Positions 35,234-43,162 of a stretch of DNA of 64,000 nucleotides are shown piece after piece (position 1 is the stretch's first letter; each line of letters begins with the position of its first letter). Source of the DNA: Paraconexibacter algicola (GTDB lineage Bacteria; Actinomycetota; Thermoleophilia; Solirubrobacterales; Solirubrobacteraceae); contig NZ_PYYB01000004.1 in the NCBI RefSeq assembly GCF_003044185.1, positions 1 through 64,000 on the forward strand, given 5' to 3'. Made by a program: the position numbers and the translations under genes. The notes under the pieces are model-generated. The model did not search any database and had not been told where the DNA came from. It saw only the letters and a list, made by a program, of their open reading frames with translations.

Positions 35234-36508
35234 TCACCCGAAGTCGGCGTCGAGCTGCTCGCGCAGCTCCAGCGCCACCCGCAGCTCCAGCGACCGCTCG
35301 CGCAGCGGCCGGCCGATCAGCTCCTCCGCCGCGCGCACCCGGTTGCTGACCGTGTTGGGGTGCACGCCGAGCCGGGCGGCGGTCGCACCGCGGTGCTCGT
35401 GCTCCTGCAGGTGCACGCGCACCGTGGCGCGCAGCCGGGCGGGCTCGGCGCCCGCCGCCGCGAGCGGCCCGAGATGGCGGGCCACGAACCGCCGCGCCCG
35501 CGCCCGGTCGCCGCCGGCCAGCGCGACGAGCTCGACCGCCGCGAACGACACGACCCGGTCGCGCGCGGCGCTGCCCATCGCGATCCCCGCGGCGGCCAGC
35601 GCGTCCTCGTGCGTGGCGCGGAAGCCCGGCAGGCCGGGGGCCGGGTCGCCGTGGGCGATCGACAGCTCCGGCGGGCACGCCACCTCGATCGCCTCGCGCA
35701 CCCGTGCGGGATCGGGGTCGTCGCGCAGCGCGATCCACGCCCACGCCACGCCGCTGGCGGCGGCCACCACCAGCGGCGGGGCCGCACCGAGCGCGTCGGC
35801 GACCGCGCGCGACACCCCGGCGAAGATCGGCTGCGGGTCGGCGACGGCGGGCACCCCGTCGAGCACCGGGGCGTCGCGCCACAGCACGAGGCCGACGTGG
35901 CGGCGGCGGAACTCGTACGCCGCCGTGCGGCTCAGCGCGTCGACGTCCACGGTGCGCCCGCTGAGCGCCGCGTCGACGGCCTCGCGCCGCACGCGCTCCG
36001 GCGTGCGCGCGAGCCGCTCGCGCTCGGCCTCGTACACGGCCGACAGCTGCCGCGTCAGGCCGGTGAACCACTGGAAGGTCAGCTGGTGGGCGCGGCGCAT
36101 CGCGACCGCGAGCACCTCCGCGCGCAGCCCGAGCCCGGCGAGCCGCTCGTCCCACACGTCGGCGAACGCGCCGTGGGCGACCTGCCCGATCCGCAGGAGC
36201 GCCCCGATCGGGATGCCGTCGCGGGCCATGACGCCGATCTGGAACTGGACCTCGGGGGGTGGGGCGACCCGCTCCGGCGGTGCGCCGCGCCGCCACGCCC
36301 CGACGAGCAGCACGAGCGCCGCCCGCACCGAGCGGCGCGTCTCCTCCGCGCTCAGCGGATCGCCGGAGACCTCCGGCACCTCGCGCAGCAAGGCCTCGAC
36401 GAGCACCGCGGCGACCGCGTCGGCGTCGTCGAGCAGCTGGCCGGCGACGGCGACGAGCGCCCGGTCGGCGGCGGCCTGCGTGGCGAGCGGAACCGGGGAC
36501 GTGCTCAC
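35234..36508 (-). CDS. PucR/CdaR-type transcriptional regulator
   Basis: 424 residues from a GTG start, chosen because TACCGT ends 7 bases upstream on this strand. The N-terminal half resembles the RsbRD-like/GGDEF-like sensory regions of PucR-type regulators (around ARDGIPIGALLRIGQVAHG). The C-terminal 60 residues are the PucR helix-turn-helix: RATVRVHLQEHEHRGATAARLGVHPNTVSNRVRAAEELIGRP. It is divergent from the SDR gene at 36576, its probable target. The ligand is unknown. Confidence 0.82.
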   Translation of the reverse strand: MSTSPVPLATQAAADRALVAVAGQLLDDADAVAAVLVEALLREVPEVSGDPLSAEETRRSVRAALVLLVGAWRRGAPPERVAPPPEVQFQIGVMARDGIPIGALLRIGQVAHGAFADVWDERLAGLGLRAEVLAVAMRRAHQLTFQWFTGLTRQLSAVYEAERERLARTPERVRREAVDAALSGRTVDVDALSRTAAYEFRRRHVGLVLWRDAPVLDGVPAVADPQPIFAGVSRAVADALGAAPPLVVAAASGVAWAWIALRDDPDPARVREAIEVACPPELSIAHGDPAPGLPGFRATHEDALAAAGIAMGSAARDRVVSFAAVELVALAGGDRARARRFVARHLGPLAAAGAEPARLRATVRVHLQEHEHRGATAARLGVHPNTVSNRVRAAEELIGRPLRERSLELRVALELREQLDADFG

Positions 36509-36515
36509 AACGATC

Positions 36516-36521
36516 ACGGTA
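36516..36521 (-). promoter_or_regulatory. -10-like TACCGT before the PucR gene, within an imperfect inverted repeat
   Basis: The hexamer lies 7 bases before the GTG. It sits in an imperfect inverted repeat (GATCACGGT ... ACCGGATCAC, 36512-36540) in the divergent region, a plausible operator for the regulator. Confidence 0.4.
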
Positions 36522-36575
36522 TCGGGTGTCACCGGATCACAGTGGCCGGGGCTCGCGGGCGGCGACCATCGAGCT

Positions 36576-37388
36576 GTGTCCCCGTCCCTCAGCTCCCGGT
36601 CCAGCGCCGTCGTCACCGGCGGTGCCAAGGGGCTGGGCGCGGAGATCGCCCGGCGCCTGGCCGCCCGGGGCCACCACGTCGTGATCGCCGACCTCGACGA
36701 CGCCGCCGCCGCGACGCTCGCCGACGAGCTCGGCGGCCGTGCGGTGCGCCTCGACGTGGCCGACGCCGACGCCTGCCTGGCGCTCGCCGAGGACCTCCCC
36801 GACCTCGGGGTCTGGGTCAACAACGCGGGCGTGCTCGCCGTCGGTCCCGCCTGGAGCACCGAGCACGAGCGCCGCCGGCTGCTCGTCGACGTGAACCTCC
36901 ACGGCACGATGAACGGCACCACGGCCGCGCTGCGACGCTTCCTGCCCGCCGGGACCGGTCACGTGCTGAACGTCGTCTCGACCGCCGGGATCACCCCGGC
37001 CCCGCACGAGACCGTGTACGGCGCCACCAAGCACGCCGCGCTCGCCTACTCGATCGGCACCGCCCTGGACCTCCGCATCACCGGGCACCGCGGCGTGCAC
37101 GTCAGCGCGCTGTGCCCCGACGGCATGTGGACCCCGATGCTGCACGACCTCGCCCGTGACCCCGACGCCTGGCCGTCGTGGCAGGGCGGGATGATGCAGC
37201 CCGGCGACGTCGCCGACGTCGCCGTCCGGCTGCTCGACCGCCCGCGCATGGTGCGCGTGCACCCGCGCTGGCGCGGCGTGCTGCGCGTCGGCGCCGCGTT
37301 CCCGGGTGCCGCCGCCCACCTGCTTCCCGCGATCGTCGCCGACGCCCGGCGGCGCCAGCGCGCGTTCGCCGACCGCCACCCCCGCTGA
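36576..37388 (+). CDS. Short-chain dehydrogenase/reductase
   Basis: 270 residues, GTG start. Classical SDR: TGGAKGLG coenzyme loop near residue 15, ADLDD at the end of strand 2 (the acidic residue there favours NAD), WVNNAGVL, catalytic Ser in VVSTAGI and YxxxK in YGATKHA. It has a normal C-terminal extension with FPGAAAHLLPAI. Substrate unknown. It stands 20 bases before the metallo-beta-lactamase-fold gene and divergent from the PucR regulator, so the three may be one catabolic unit. Confidence 0.88.
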   Translation: MSPSLSSRSSAVVTGGAKGLGAEIARRLAARGHHVVIADLDDAAAATLADELGGRAVRLDVADADACLALAEDLPDLGVWVNNAGVLAVGPAWSTEHERRRLLVDVNLHGTMNGTTAALRRFLPAGTGHVLNVVSTAGITPAPHETVYGATKHAALAYSIGTALDLRITGHRGVHVSALCPDGMWTPMLHDLARDPDAWPSWQGGMMQPGDVADVAVRLLDRPRMVRVHPRWRGVLRVGAAFPGAAAHLLPAIVADARRRQRAFADRHPR

Positions 37389-37408
37389 TCCCGACCCGGA
37401 GCACCACC

Positions 37409-38536
37409 ATGGCCATCACCGTCGCCACCCCGACCCTCGACGCCGCCGGACTGCGGCCGATCCCCGAGCTCGACGAGGCCCGCGCCGTCTGGCCGCGCGG
37501 CCGCCGGCTCGCGGCGCTGCGCGAGGGGGCGGAGACCTTCAAGGCGCGGTTCAAGGCCCAGGGCGAGGTGCTCGGCGTGCGCAGCGTCGACCTCGTCGTC
37601 GCCCCGTACCCGACCGGGTTCGCGTTCCACAACGCGGTGCCGCTGCCGGTGCCCTACATCTTCATCACCAACCGCATGGTCATCGTGCAGTACGAGGACT
37701 TCCACGGCGTTCCGCGCACGCTCGTGTGGGAGCCGACCGTCCCGGAGGGGTCGGCCAAGGCGCCGTTCTACCGGCAGACCCGGGCGCTCCTGGACCGCGT
37801 GCCGCGCGGTGACTGGCTGGCCGACAACGTCTTCGCGCGCTACCGCAACGACACCGACGGCGCCCTGCGCGCCTGCGGCCTGCGGGCCGAGGACGTCGAC
37901 TACGTGAGCTTCGACCACCTGCACGTGCAGGACGCCCGGATGATCCTCGGGACCACCGCGCCGATCCCGGGGGAGACGGCGCCGCGCGCGCCGCTGTTCC
38001 CCAACGCGCTCGTGCTCGCCCAGGACCGCGAGATCGCGACGCTCGAGGACCTCCACCCGATGCAGTGGGCCTGGTACGTGCCCGGGGCGCTCGAGCACGC
38101 GCAGACCGAGCGGTTCGGCCGTCTGGAGGGCTCGGTCGAGCTCGGGATCGGGGTCGCGATCGTCTGGACCCCCGGCCACACCGACGGCAACCACTCGCTC
38201 GTCGTCAACACCCCCGACGGCGTCTGGGTCAGCTCCGAGAACGGCGTCTCGCTGGACAACTGGCAGCCCGACCGGTCACGGATCCCGGGCGTGCGGCGCT
38301 ACGCGGAGTTCTACGGCCGGGAGGTCGTGCCGAACGCCAACACGCTCGAGGACCCGCAGGACCAGTACGACTCGATGGTGCTCGAGAAGACGCTCGCCGA
38401 CCCGTCGCCGCGCGACGAGCGCTGGCGGCAGGTGATCCCGTCCTCGGAGCTCACGAACGTGCGGCTGCAGTGGCCGATCCGCGCCACGTACCAGCACGGG
38501 GGCATGGACTACGGGACGATCGAGCCGCGGCGGTGA
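37409..38536 (+). CDS. Metallo-beta-lactamase-fold protein with altered metal motif
   Basis: 375 residues. The fold is indicated by YVSFDHLHVQDARM in place of the usual THxHxDH, TPGHTDGNHSLVVNT and WVSSENGVSLD near the C-terminus. In the first motif the two His remain but the Asp-His pair is changed (HLHVQD), so metal binding at the second site may differ. An unusually long N-terminal region (about 150 residues) precedes it. It lies between the SDR and a membrane protein. Hydrolysis of an ester or lactone is possible but not shown. Confidence 0.7.
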   Translation: MAITVATPTLDAAGLRPIPELDEARAVWPRGRRLAALREGAETFKARFKAQGEVLGVRSVDLVVAPYPTGFAFHNAVPLPVPYIFITNRMVIVQYEDFHGVPRTLVWEPTVPEGSAKAPFYRQTRALLDRVPRGDWLADNVFARYRNDTDGALRACGLRAEDVDYVSFDHLHVQDARMILGTTAPIPGETAPRAPLFPNALVLAQDREIATLEDLHPMQWAWYVPGALEHAQTERFGRLEGSVELGIGVAIVWTPGHTDGNHSLVVNTPDGVWVSSENGVSLDNWQPDRSRIPGVRRYAEFYGREVVPNANTLEDPQDQYDSMVLEKTLADPSPRDERWRQVIPSSELTNVRLQWPIRATYQHGGMDYGTIEPRR

Positions 38537-39210
38537 GCCGCGAGCTGCGCGTCGTCGGCGGCCTGCTGGGGCTGCTCGGCGCCGGGATCGCGCTCAGCAC
38601 CCAGCTCGACGCGCCGGCGCGCGGCTGGCTGGTGCTCGCGGTCGTCGTCGCGGCGAACGTCGCGCTGCCGCTCGCGGCCCGGGCGGTCGGCCGGGACGAC
38701 TGGGTGACCGTCTGGGCGGTCCTGCTGCCCGTCTCGGTGCTGCAGGTGCTGCCCGACTGGGTGCTCGCCGGGCTCGTCGGCACGCTCGAGTTCGAGCCGA
38801 TCGGCGGCCCGCGGCTCGGGGACACGATCACGCTCGCGATGGCGGGTCTGTGGGTCGTGCCGCTCGCCGTCGCGGTCATCGGGGCGGACGGCCGGCCGGG
38901 CCGGGCGGCCGGTCTCGCGCTCGGCATCTTCGCCGGGGCCGAGCTGCTGGCCCCGACGATCGGCATCTGGGAGCCCACCGGCCGCGCGAGCGAGGTCGCC
39001 GGGGTCGCGCTCTACGTGCTCCCGGCGGAGGCGGTCCTCGGCGCGGCGGCGGCGCTCGCGGTCGCCGCCGACCGCTCCGCGACGAGCACCGGGATCCGGC
39101 GGCTGGGGCGTCGCGTCGCCGTCGCCGGACTGGTGAGCGCCGCCTACACGGGGTCCGCGGTGACCGCCTACTTCCTCATCGACGTGGCGTCGTTCACCGT
39201 CACGGTCTGA
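38533..39210 (+). CDS. Uncharacterised multi-pass membrane protein
   Basis: 225 residues, GTG start overlapping the previous gene by 4 bases. About seven hydrophobic helices with short loops are seen: GLLGLLGAGIALST, WLVLAVVVAANVALPLAA, WVTVWAVLLPVSVLQVLPDWVLA, LGDTITLAMAGLWVVPLAVAVIG, AAGLALGIFAGAELLAPTIG, ALYVLPAEAVLGAAAALAV and LVSAAYTGSAVTAYFLI. Acidic and His-free loops give no catalytic hint. I do not recognise the family. It ends the accessory block before xerD. Confidence 0.6.
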   Translation: MSRELRVVGGLLGLLGAGIALSTQLDAPARGWLVLAVVVAANVALPLAARAVGRDDWVTVWAVLLPVSVLQVLPDWVLAGLVGTLEFEPIGGPRLGDTITLAMAGLWVVPLAVAVIGADGRPGRAAGLALGIFAGAELLAPTIGIWEPTGRASEVAGVALYVLPAEAVLGAAAALAVAADRSATSTGIRRLGRRVAVAGLVSAAYTGSAVTAYFLIDVASFTVTV

Positions 39211-39324
39211 CCGGCCCCTACCGGGTCGCGCGGCCCGGAAGGCGGCCTGCACGGGATCGTGCGCGGCGCAGCGCGGCTTGCACCGGCGAGGACCGCGGCC
39301 GCCGAGGTGGAACCCCGGGACGTC

Positions 39325-40299
39325 ATGGCTCTCGCTCCCGCCCCGCCCGTCGACCGTGCCCTCGAGCACCACGTCCTCGACTTCCTGGCCTACCTGGAGT
39401 TCGAGCGCGGCCTGTCGCGCAACACGCTGGAGGCGTACCGCAGCGACCTGCTGCAGCTCGGCGCCTACCTCGGCCGCATCGGCGTCGGGGTGCTGCAGGC
39501 CGAGCACCAGCACCTCTCCGGCTTCCTGCACGACCTCGCCACCGGCAGCGAGGGCCGCCCGCCCGTCGCGCCCGCGACGATCCAGCGCAAGGCCGCGTGC
39601 CTGCGCTCGTTCTACCGGCACCTGCGTCGCGAGAACCTCCTGCAGAGCGACCCCACCGCCGAGCTGCGCGCCCCGAAGAAGTCGCAGAAGCTGCCGCAGG
39701 TCCTCAGCCGCGACGAGATCACCCAGCTGCTCGCCGCCCCGCGCGGCAGCACCCCGGGCGCGCTGCGCGACCGCGCGCTGCTCGAGCTGATGTACGCGTG
39801 CGGCCTGCGCGCCAGCGAGGCGGTCGGTCTCGAGGTCCGCGACGTCGACCTCGACGCCGGGGTCCTGCGCGCCCGCGGCAAGGGCAACAAGGAGCGGCTC
39901 GTGCCGATCGGCCGCGAGGCGATCCACGCCACCCGCGCGTACCTGGCCCGCTCGCGCCCGGTGCTCGTGGGGCTCGGCGACGAGCCGCACCTGTTCGTCA
40001 ACCAGCGCGGCACCGGCCTGACCCGGCAGGGCCTGTACAAGATCGTCCAGCGCCACGCGCGCGCCGCCGGCCTGCACGGCCGCATGAGCCCGCACACGCT
40101 GCGTCACACGTTCGCGACGCACCTGCTCGCCGGTGGCTGCGACCTGCGCGCCCTGCAGGAGATGCTCGGCCACGCGGACATCGCGACCACCCAGATCTAC
40201 ACGCACCTGTCGGCCGAGCGCCTGCGCGACGTGTACTTCCGCGCCCACCCGCGCGCCACCGCCGCGGCGCCCGCGGCACCGTCGGACCCGGTCACCTAG
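39325..40299 (+). CDS. xerD: Tyrosine recombinase XerD
   Basis: 324 residues. It resolves chromosome dimers at dif with XerC. The N-terminal SAM-like core-binding domain (FLAYLEFERGLSRNTLEAYRSDL) is followed by a complete catalytic domain: Arg162 (LRASEA), Lys186 (RGKGNKE), His257 and Arg260 (HTLRHTF), His283 (LGHADIATTQ) and Tyr292 (IYTHLS). No phage-like features or att sites are seen beside it, so it is the housekeeping recombinase. The 114 bases upstream hold no other gene. Confidence 0.93.
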   Translation: MALAPAPPVDRALEHHVLDFLAYLEFERGLSRNTLEAYRSDLLQLGAYLGRIGVGVLQAEHQHLSGFLHDLATGSEGRPPVAPATIQRKAACLRSFYRHLRRENLLQSDPTAELRAPKKSQKLPQVLSRDEITQLLAAPRGSTPGALRDRALLELMYACGLRASEAVGLEVRDVDLDAGVLRARGKGNKERLVPIGREAIHATRAYLARSRPVLVGLGDEPHLFVNQRGTGLTRQGLYKIVQRHARAAGLHGRMSPHTLRHTFATHLLAGGCDLRALQEMLGHADIATTQIYTHLSAERLRDVYFRAHPRATAAAPAAPSDPVT

Positions 40300-40336
40300 C
40301 GCATCCGTCCGCCGGTCCGGCAGAATCTGCCTGCCG

Positions 40337-40909
40337 ATGTCCCGTCCGCTGCCGCTGTTCGCCGTCCTGGCGCTGCTCGCCGTGCCCGTCGCCGGGTGTG
40401 GCAACGAGCGCACGCCGGTCCCCGAGGTCGGGGCGCCGACGCAGCGCCTGGGGGACAACCCGATCTCCGACCCGCGCGCCGGGTTCTCGCTGGTGGCTCC
40501 CGCGGGCTGGACCGTCGCGGCCGGCGCCGCGCCCGTCGTGTCGACGATCTCCAGCGGCACCGCGATCGTCTCGATCCTGCGCTACCCGCGGACCGAGCCG
40601 CTGCCGAAGGACCGCGAGGCGCTCGACCGCGCCCTGAACGACCTGCTCGCCGCGGCCAAGGCGCGCGATGCCTCGTTCATGCCGATCAAGAGCGCCCGGG
40701 CGAAGCTCGACGGGCACCCGGCGCTGGAGATCCGCGCCACGCAGACGGTCGCCGGGGTGCCGCGCACCGTGCGGTCCGTGCACGCCTACGCGTTCGGGGC
40801 CGAGGTCGTCGTCGACATGATCGCCCCGAACGACAGCTTCCGGCAGGTGGACGCGACGTTCTTCCGGCCGCTGCTGCGCTCGATGAAGCTCCGCGCGCCG
40901 ACCGCGTGA
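40337..40909 (+). CDS. Putative lipoprotein
   Basis: 190 residues. The signal peptide RPLPLFAVLALLAVPVAGC ends in a lipobox (VAGC, Cys21), so the protein should be lipid-anchored outside the membrane. The mature part (DPRAGFSLVAPAGWTV, SILRYPRTEPLPKD, EIRATQTVAGVPRTVRSVHAYAFG) has the look of the LpqN/PsbP-like single-domain lipoproteins that begin with a PxGW segment. Function unknown. A CAGAAT hexamer lies about 9 bases before the ATG. It overlaps deoB by 4 bases. Confidence 0.75.
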   Translation: MSRPLPLFAVLALLAVPVAGCGNERTPVPEVGAPTQRLGDNPISDPRAGFSLVAPAGWTVAAGAAPVVSTISSGTAIVSILRYPRTEPLPKDREALDRALNDLLAAAKARDASFMPIKSARAKLDGHPALEIRATQTVAGVPRTVRSVHAYAFGAEVVVDMIAPNDSFRQVDATFFRPLLRSMKLRAPTA

Positions 40910-42102
40910 CCGACCGGCACGCAGAGGCGCGGCGCGCGATCGTCGTCGTCATGGACGCGTGCGGAGCCGGGGCGACCGACGACGCGGACGCCTACGGGGA
41001 CGCGGACGCCGACACGCTCGTGCACCTCGCCGAGGCGGTGGGCGGCCTGGAGCTGCCCGTGCTCGGGCGCCTCGGGCTCGGCAACGTCCGCTCCCTGCTC
41101 GGGGTGCCGCCCGCGCTGCGCCCCGGCGCGCTCCACGGGCGCCTGCACCCGGCGGGGCCCGGCAAGGACTCCACGACCGGGCACTGGGAGCTCTTCGGCG
41201 TCGTCGCCGACGCCCCGCTGCCCACCTACCCGGAGGGCTTCCCGCCGGCGGTGCTGGGGCGCATCGAGCTGGCGGCGGGCCGTCGCTGCTGCTGCAACGC
41301 CCCGTACGAGGGGATCGCGGCGATCCACGACTTCGGCGAGCACCACCGGGCGACCGGGGAGCTGATCCTCTACACGTCGGTCGACTCGGTGCTCCAGATC
41401 GCCGCCCACGTCGACGTCGTCCCCGAGGCGGAGCTGTACGCGATCTGCGCGCGGGTGCGGGAGGTCATGCGCGACGAGCACGCGGTCGGCCGCGTCATCG
41501 CGCGCCCGTTCACCGGGGAGCCCGGCGCGTTCCGGCGCACCGAGGGGCGCCGCGACCTCGTCGTCCAGCCGCCCGGACCGAGCCACGTCGACCTGATCGC
41601 CGACCTCGGCCTGCCGACGCACGCGGTCGGCAAGGTCGCCGACCTCTTCGCGGGTCGCGGCTTCTCGGACACGCACCCGGGGGCGACGAACGCGGTCGCG
41701 CTCGAGCGGACGACCGCGCTGCTGCGCGACGTGCCCTCGGGCCTGATCGCGACCAACCTCGTCGAGACCGACCAGACCTACGGGCACCGCAAGGACGTCG
41801 CGGGCTTCGCAGCGGCGCTGCGGGCGATCGACGACGCGGTGGGGGAGTGGCTGGCGCTGCTGCGCCCCGGGGACCTGCTCGTCCTCACCGCCGACCACGG
41901 CTGCGACCCGACCACGCCGGGCACCGACCACACGCGCGAGCACGCCCCGCTGCTGGCGGTCTTCGCCGACCACGGCGGGCGTCGCCACGACGGGCCGCTG
42001 TCGGACGTGGGGGCGAGCGCGGCGGCCTGGCTGGGCGTCCCGACCGACCGGTCGGTCCCCGGCACGTCGTTCGTGACCCCCGTCGACCCGTCGGCCGCCT
42101 GA
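40906..42102 (+). CDS. deoB: Phosphopentomutase-like protein (DeoB family), altered substrate loop
   Basis: 398 residues, GTG start. Alkaline-phosphatase superfamily: VVVMDACGAGATDDADAYGD metal site, phosphorylated Thr region in GKDSTTGHWELFG, NLVETDQTYGHRKD and TADHGCDPTTPGTDHTREH. The loop that is normally NKPASGT, which contacts the ribose, is here CCCNAPYEGIA, and SVLQIAAH follows normally. It should interconvert ribose 1- and 5-phosphate or a related sugar phosphate. The palindrome at 42042-42057 lies near its 3' end. Confidence 0.85.
   Translation: MTDRHAEARRAIVVVMDACGAGATDDADAYGDADADTLVHLAEAVGGLELPVLGRLGLGNVRSLLGVPPALRPGALHGRLHPAGPGKDSTTGHWELFGVVADAPLPTYPEGFPPAVLGRIELAAGRRCCCNAPYEGIAAIHDFGEHHRATGELILYTSVDSVLQIAAHVDVVPEAELYAICARVREVMRDEHAVGRVIARPFTGEPGAFRRTEGRRDLVVQPPGPSHVDLIADLGLPTHAVGKVADLFAGRGFSDTHPGATNAVALERTTALLRDVPSGLIATNLVETDQTYGHRKDVAGFAAALRAIDDAVGEWLALLRPGDLLVLTADHGCDPTTPGTDHTREHAPLLAVFADHGGRRHDGPLSDVGASAAAWLGVPTDRSVPGTSFVTPVDPSAA
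42042..42057. repeat. Dispersed palindrome, copy 3 (in deoB)
   Basis: Perfect 16-bp palindrome GACCGACCGGTCGGTC, read as T-D-R-S-V near the C-terminus of DeoB, in a stretch not otherwise conserved. Confidence 0.8.
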
Positions 42103-42120
42103 GCCGTCCGCGGAGCGTCC

Positions 42121-42960
42121 GTGCCGGAGCTGCCCGAGGTCGAGACCATCCGCCGCGGACTCGTGCCGTTCGTCGAGGGACGGACGCTCACGCGCCTGGA
42201 GATCCTCGACCCGCGCTGGTGCCTCCCGCGCGCCCCGGAGGAGGTCGTCGACGCGCTCGTCGGCCGCCGGATCGAGCGGCTGGGCCGCCGCGGCAAGTAC
42301 CTGATCTGGACGTTCACCGACGAGATCCACCTGCTCGTGCACCTGCGCATGACCGGCACGTTCCTCGTCGACGCCGACGAGGACGAGCGCTACCAGCGGG
42401 TGCGCCTGCACCTCGACGACGGTCGCCTGCTGCGCTACTGCGACCCGCGCCGGTTCGGCACCGGCGAGCTCGCGCTCGGCGACGCCGGCCTCGCGGCGTT
42501 CCTGGCCCCGCGGCTCGGCGTCGAGCCGCTGGACGGCGAGCTCGACGGGGCCCGCCTGCGCGCCGAGGCCCGCGGGCGGCGCGCCCCGGTCAAGCCGTTC
42601 CTGCTGGACCAGCGGCGCGTCGCGGGCGTCGGCAACATCTACGCGGACGAGGCGCTGCACCGGGCCGGCGTGCACCCGCTGCGGCCCGTCGACCGGATCA
42701 CCCCGAAGCAGTGGGACGCGATCGCCGACGGGATCGTCGCCGCGCTCACCGCCGGACTCGAGGCGGGCGGCGCGACGATCGACGACTTCCGCAACGTCGA
42801 GGGCGTCTACGGCGGCTTCCAGCACGAGTTCCTCGTCCACCTCCGCAAGGGGGAGCCGTGCGACACGTGCGGCACGACGATCCGCAAGCTCGTCGTCGGC
42901 GGGCGCGGCACGTACGTCTGCGAGCGCTGCCAGCCGCGTCCGCGCGCCCGGCGCGCGTAG
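42121..42960 (+). CDS. mutM: Formamidopyrimidine-DNA glycosylase (Fpg/MutM)
   Basis: 279 residues, GTG start. Removes 8-oxoguanine and formamidopyrimidines and nicks the strand. Pro1/Glu2 catalytic start (PELPEVE), the Lys of RRGKYLIW, LRMTGTF, the helix-two-turn-helix VAGVGNIYADEAL with its Asn, and a zinc finger CDTC with CERC near the C-terminus (about residues 248-271). All active-site elements are intact. The C-terminal tail is short and Arg-rich. Confidence 0.96.
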   Translation: MPELPEVETIRRGLVPFVEGRTLTRLEILDPRWCLPRAPEEVVDALVGRRIERLGRRGKYLIWTFTDEIHLLVHLRMTGTFLVDADEDERYQRVRLHLDDGRLLRYCDPRRFGTGELALGDAGLAAFLAPRLGVEPLDGELDGARLRAEARGRRAPVKPFLLDQRRVAGVGNIYADEALHRAGVHPLRPVDRITPKQWDAIADGIVAALTAGLEAGGATIDDFRNVEGVYGGFQHEFLVHLRKGEPCDTCGTTIRKLVVGGRGTYVCERCQPRPRARRA

Positions 42961-42963
42961 GAT
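42958..42963 (+). promoter_or_regulatory. -10-like TAGGAT before the 56-residue gene
   Basis: The hexamer begins with the mutM stop codon TAG and ends 7 bases before the ATG at 42971. Confidence 0.4.
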
Positions 42964-42970
42964 CCCGGCC

Positions 42971-43141
42971 ATGAGAGAGCGGATCGCGATCGCCTTCCCC
43001 TTCATCCTGGCCGCCGCGCTGCCGCTCGTCGGGCTGATCCTCGCGCTCTTCCGCGCGACCGAGCGCCGCTACCACGACGCCGTGCTGCTGACGCTGTGCG
43101 CGCTGCTGGGCGCGCTGATCTTCGCGATCCTGCTGGGCTGA
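42971..43141 (+). CDS. 56-residue membrane protein
   Basis: A complete small frame (ATG to TGA): a charged start (MRERIAIAF), one hydrophobic segment (PFILAAALPLVGLILALF), a charged turn (RATERRYHD) and a second segment (AVLLTLCALLGALIFAILLG). The layout is a two-helix hairpin with termini on the same side. Codon use matches the neighbours, and the -10-like hexamer upstream supports expression. I know no family for it. It converges on the phosphodiesterase gene. Confidence 0.6.
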   Translation: MRERIAIAFPFILAAALPLVGLILALFRATERRYHDAVLLTLCALLGALIFAILLG

Positions 43142-43162
43142 GCGGGGCGCCGGGCGGCTCAG
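43138..43162. terminator. Inverted repeat spanning both stops of convergent genes
   Basis: CTGAGC and GCTCAG flank 13 bases. The arms contain the TGA of the 56-residue gene and the stop of the phosphodiesterase gene on the other strand. Confidence 0.4.

Noticed and set aside
36576-39210. SDR and MBL-fold genes as a natural-product cluster
   Set aside because: No synthase, carrier protein or resistance gene is present; only a small pathway of unknown substrate can be suggested.
39325-40299. Tyrosine recombinase as a phage or integrative-element integrase
   Set aside because: Length, N-terminal domain and motifs match XerD, and there are no attachment repeats or phage genes.
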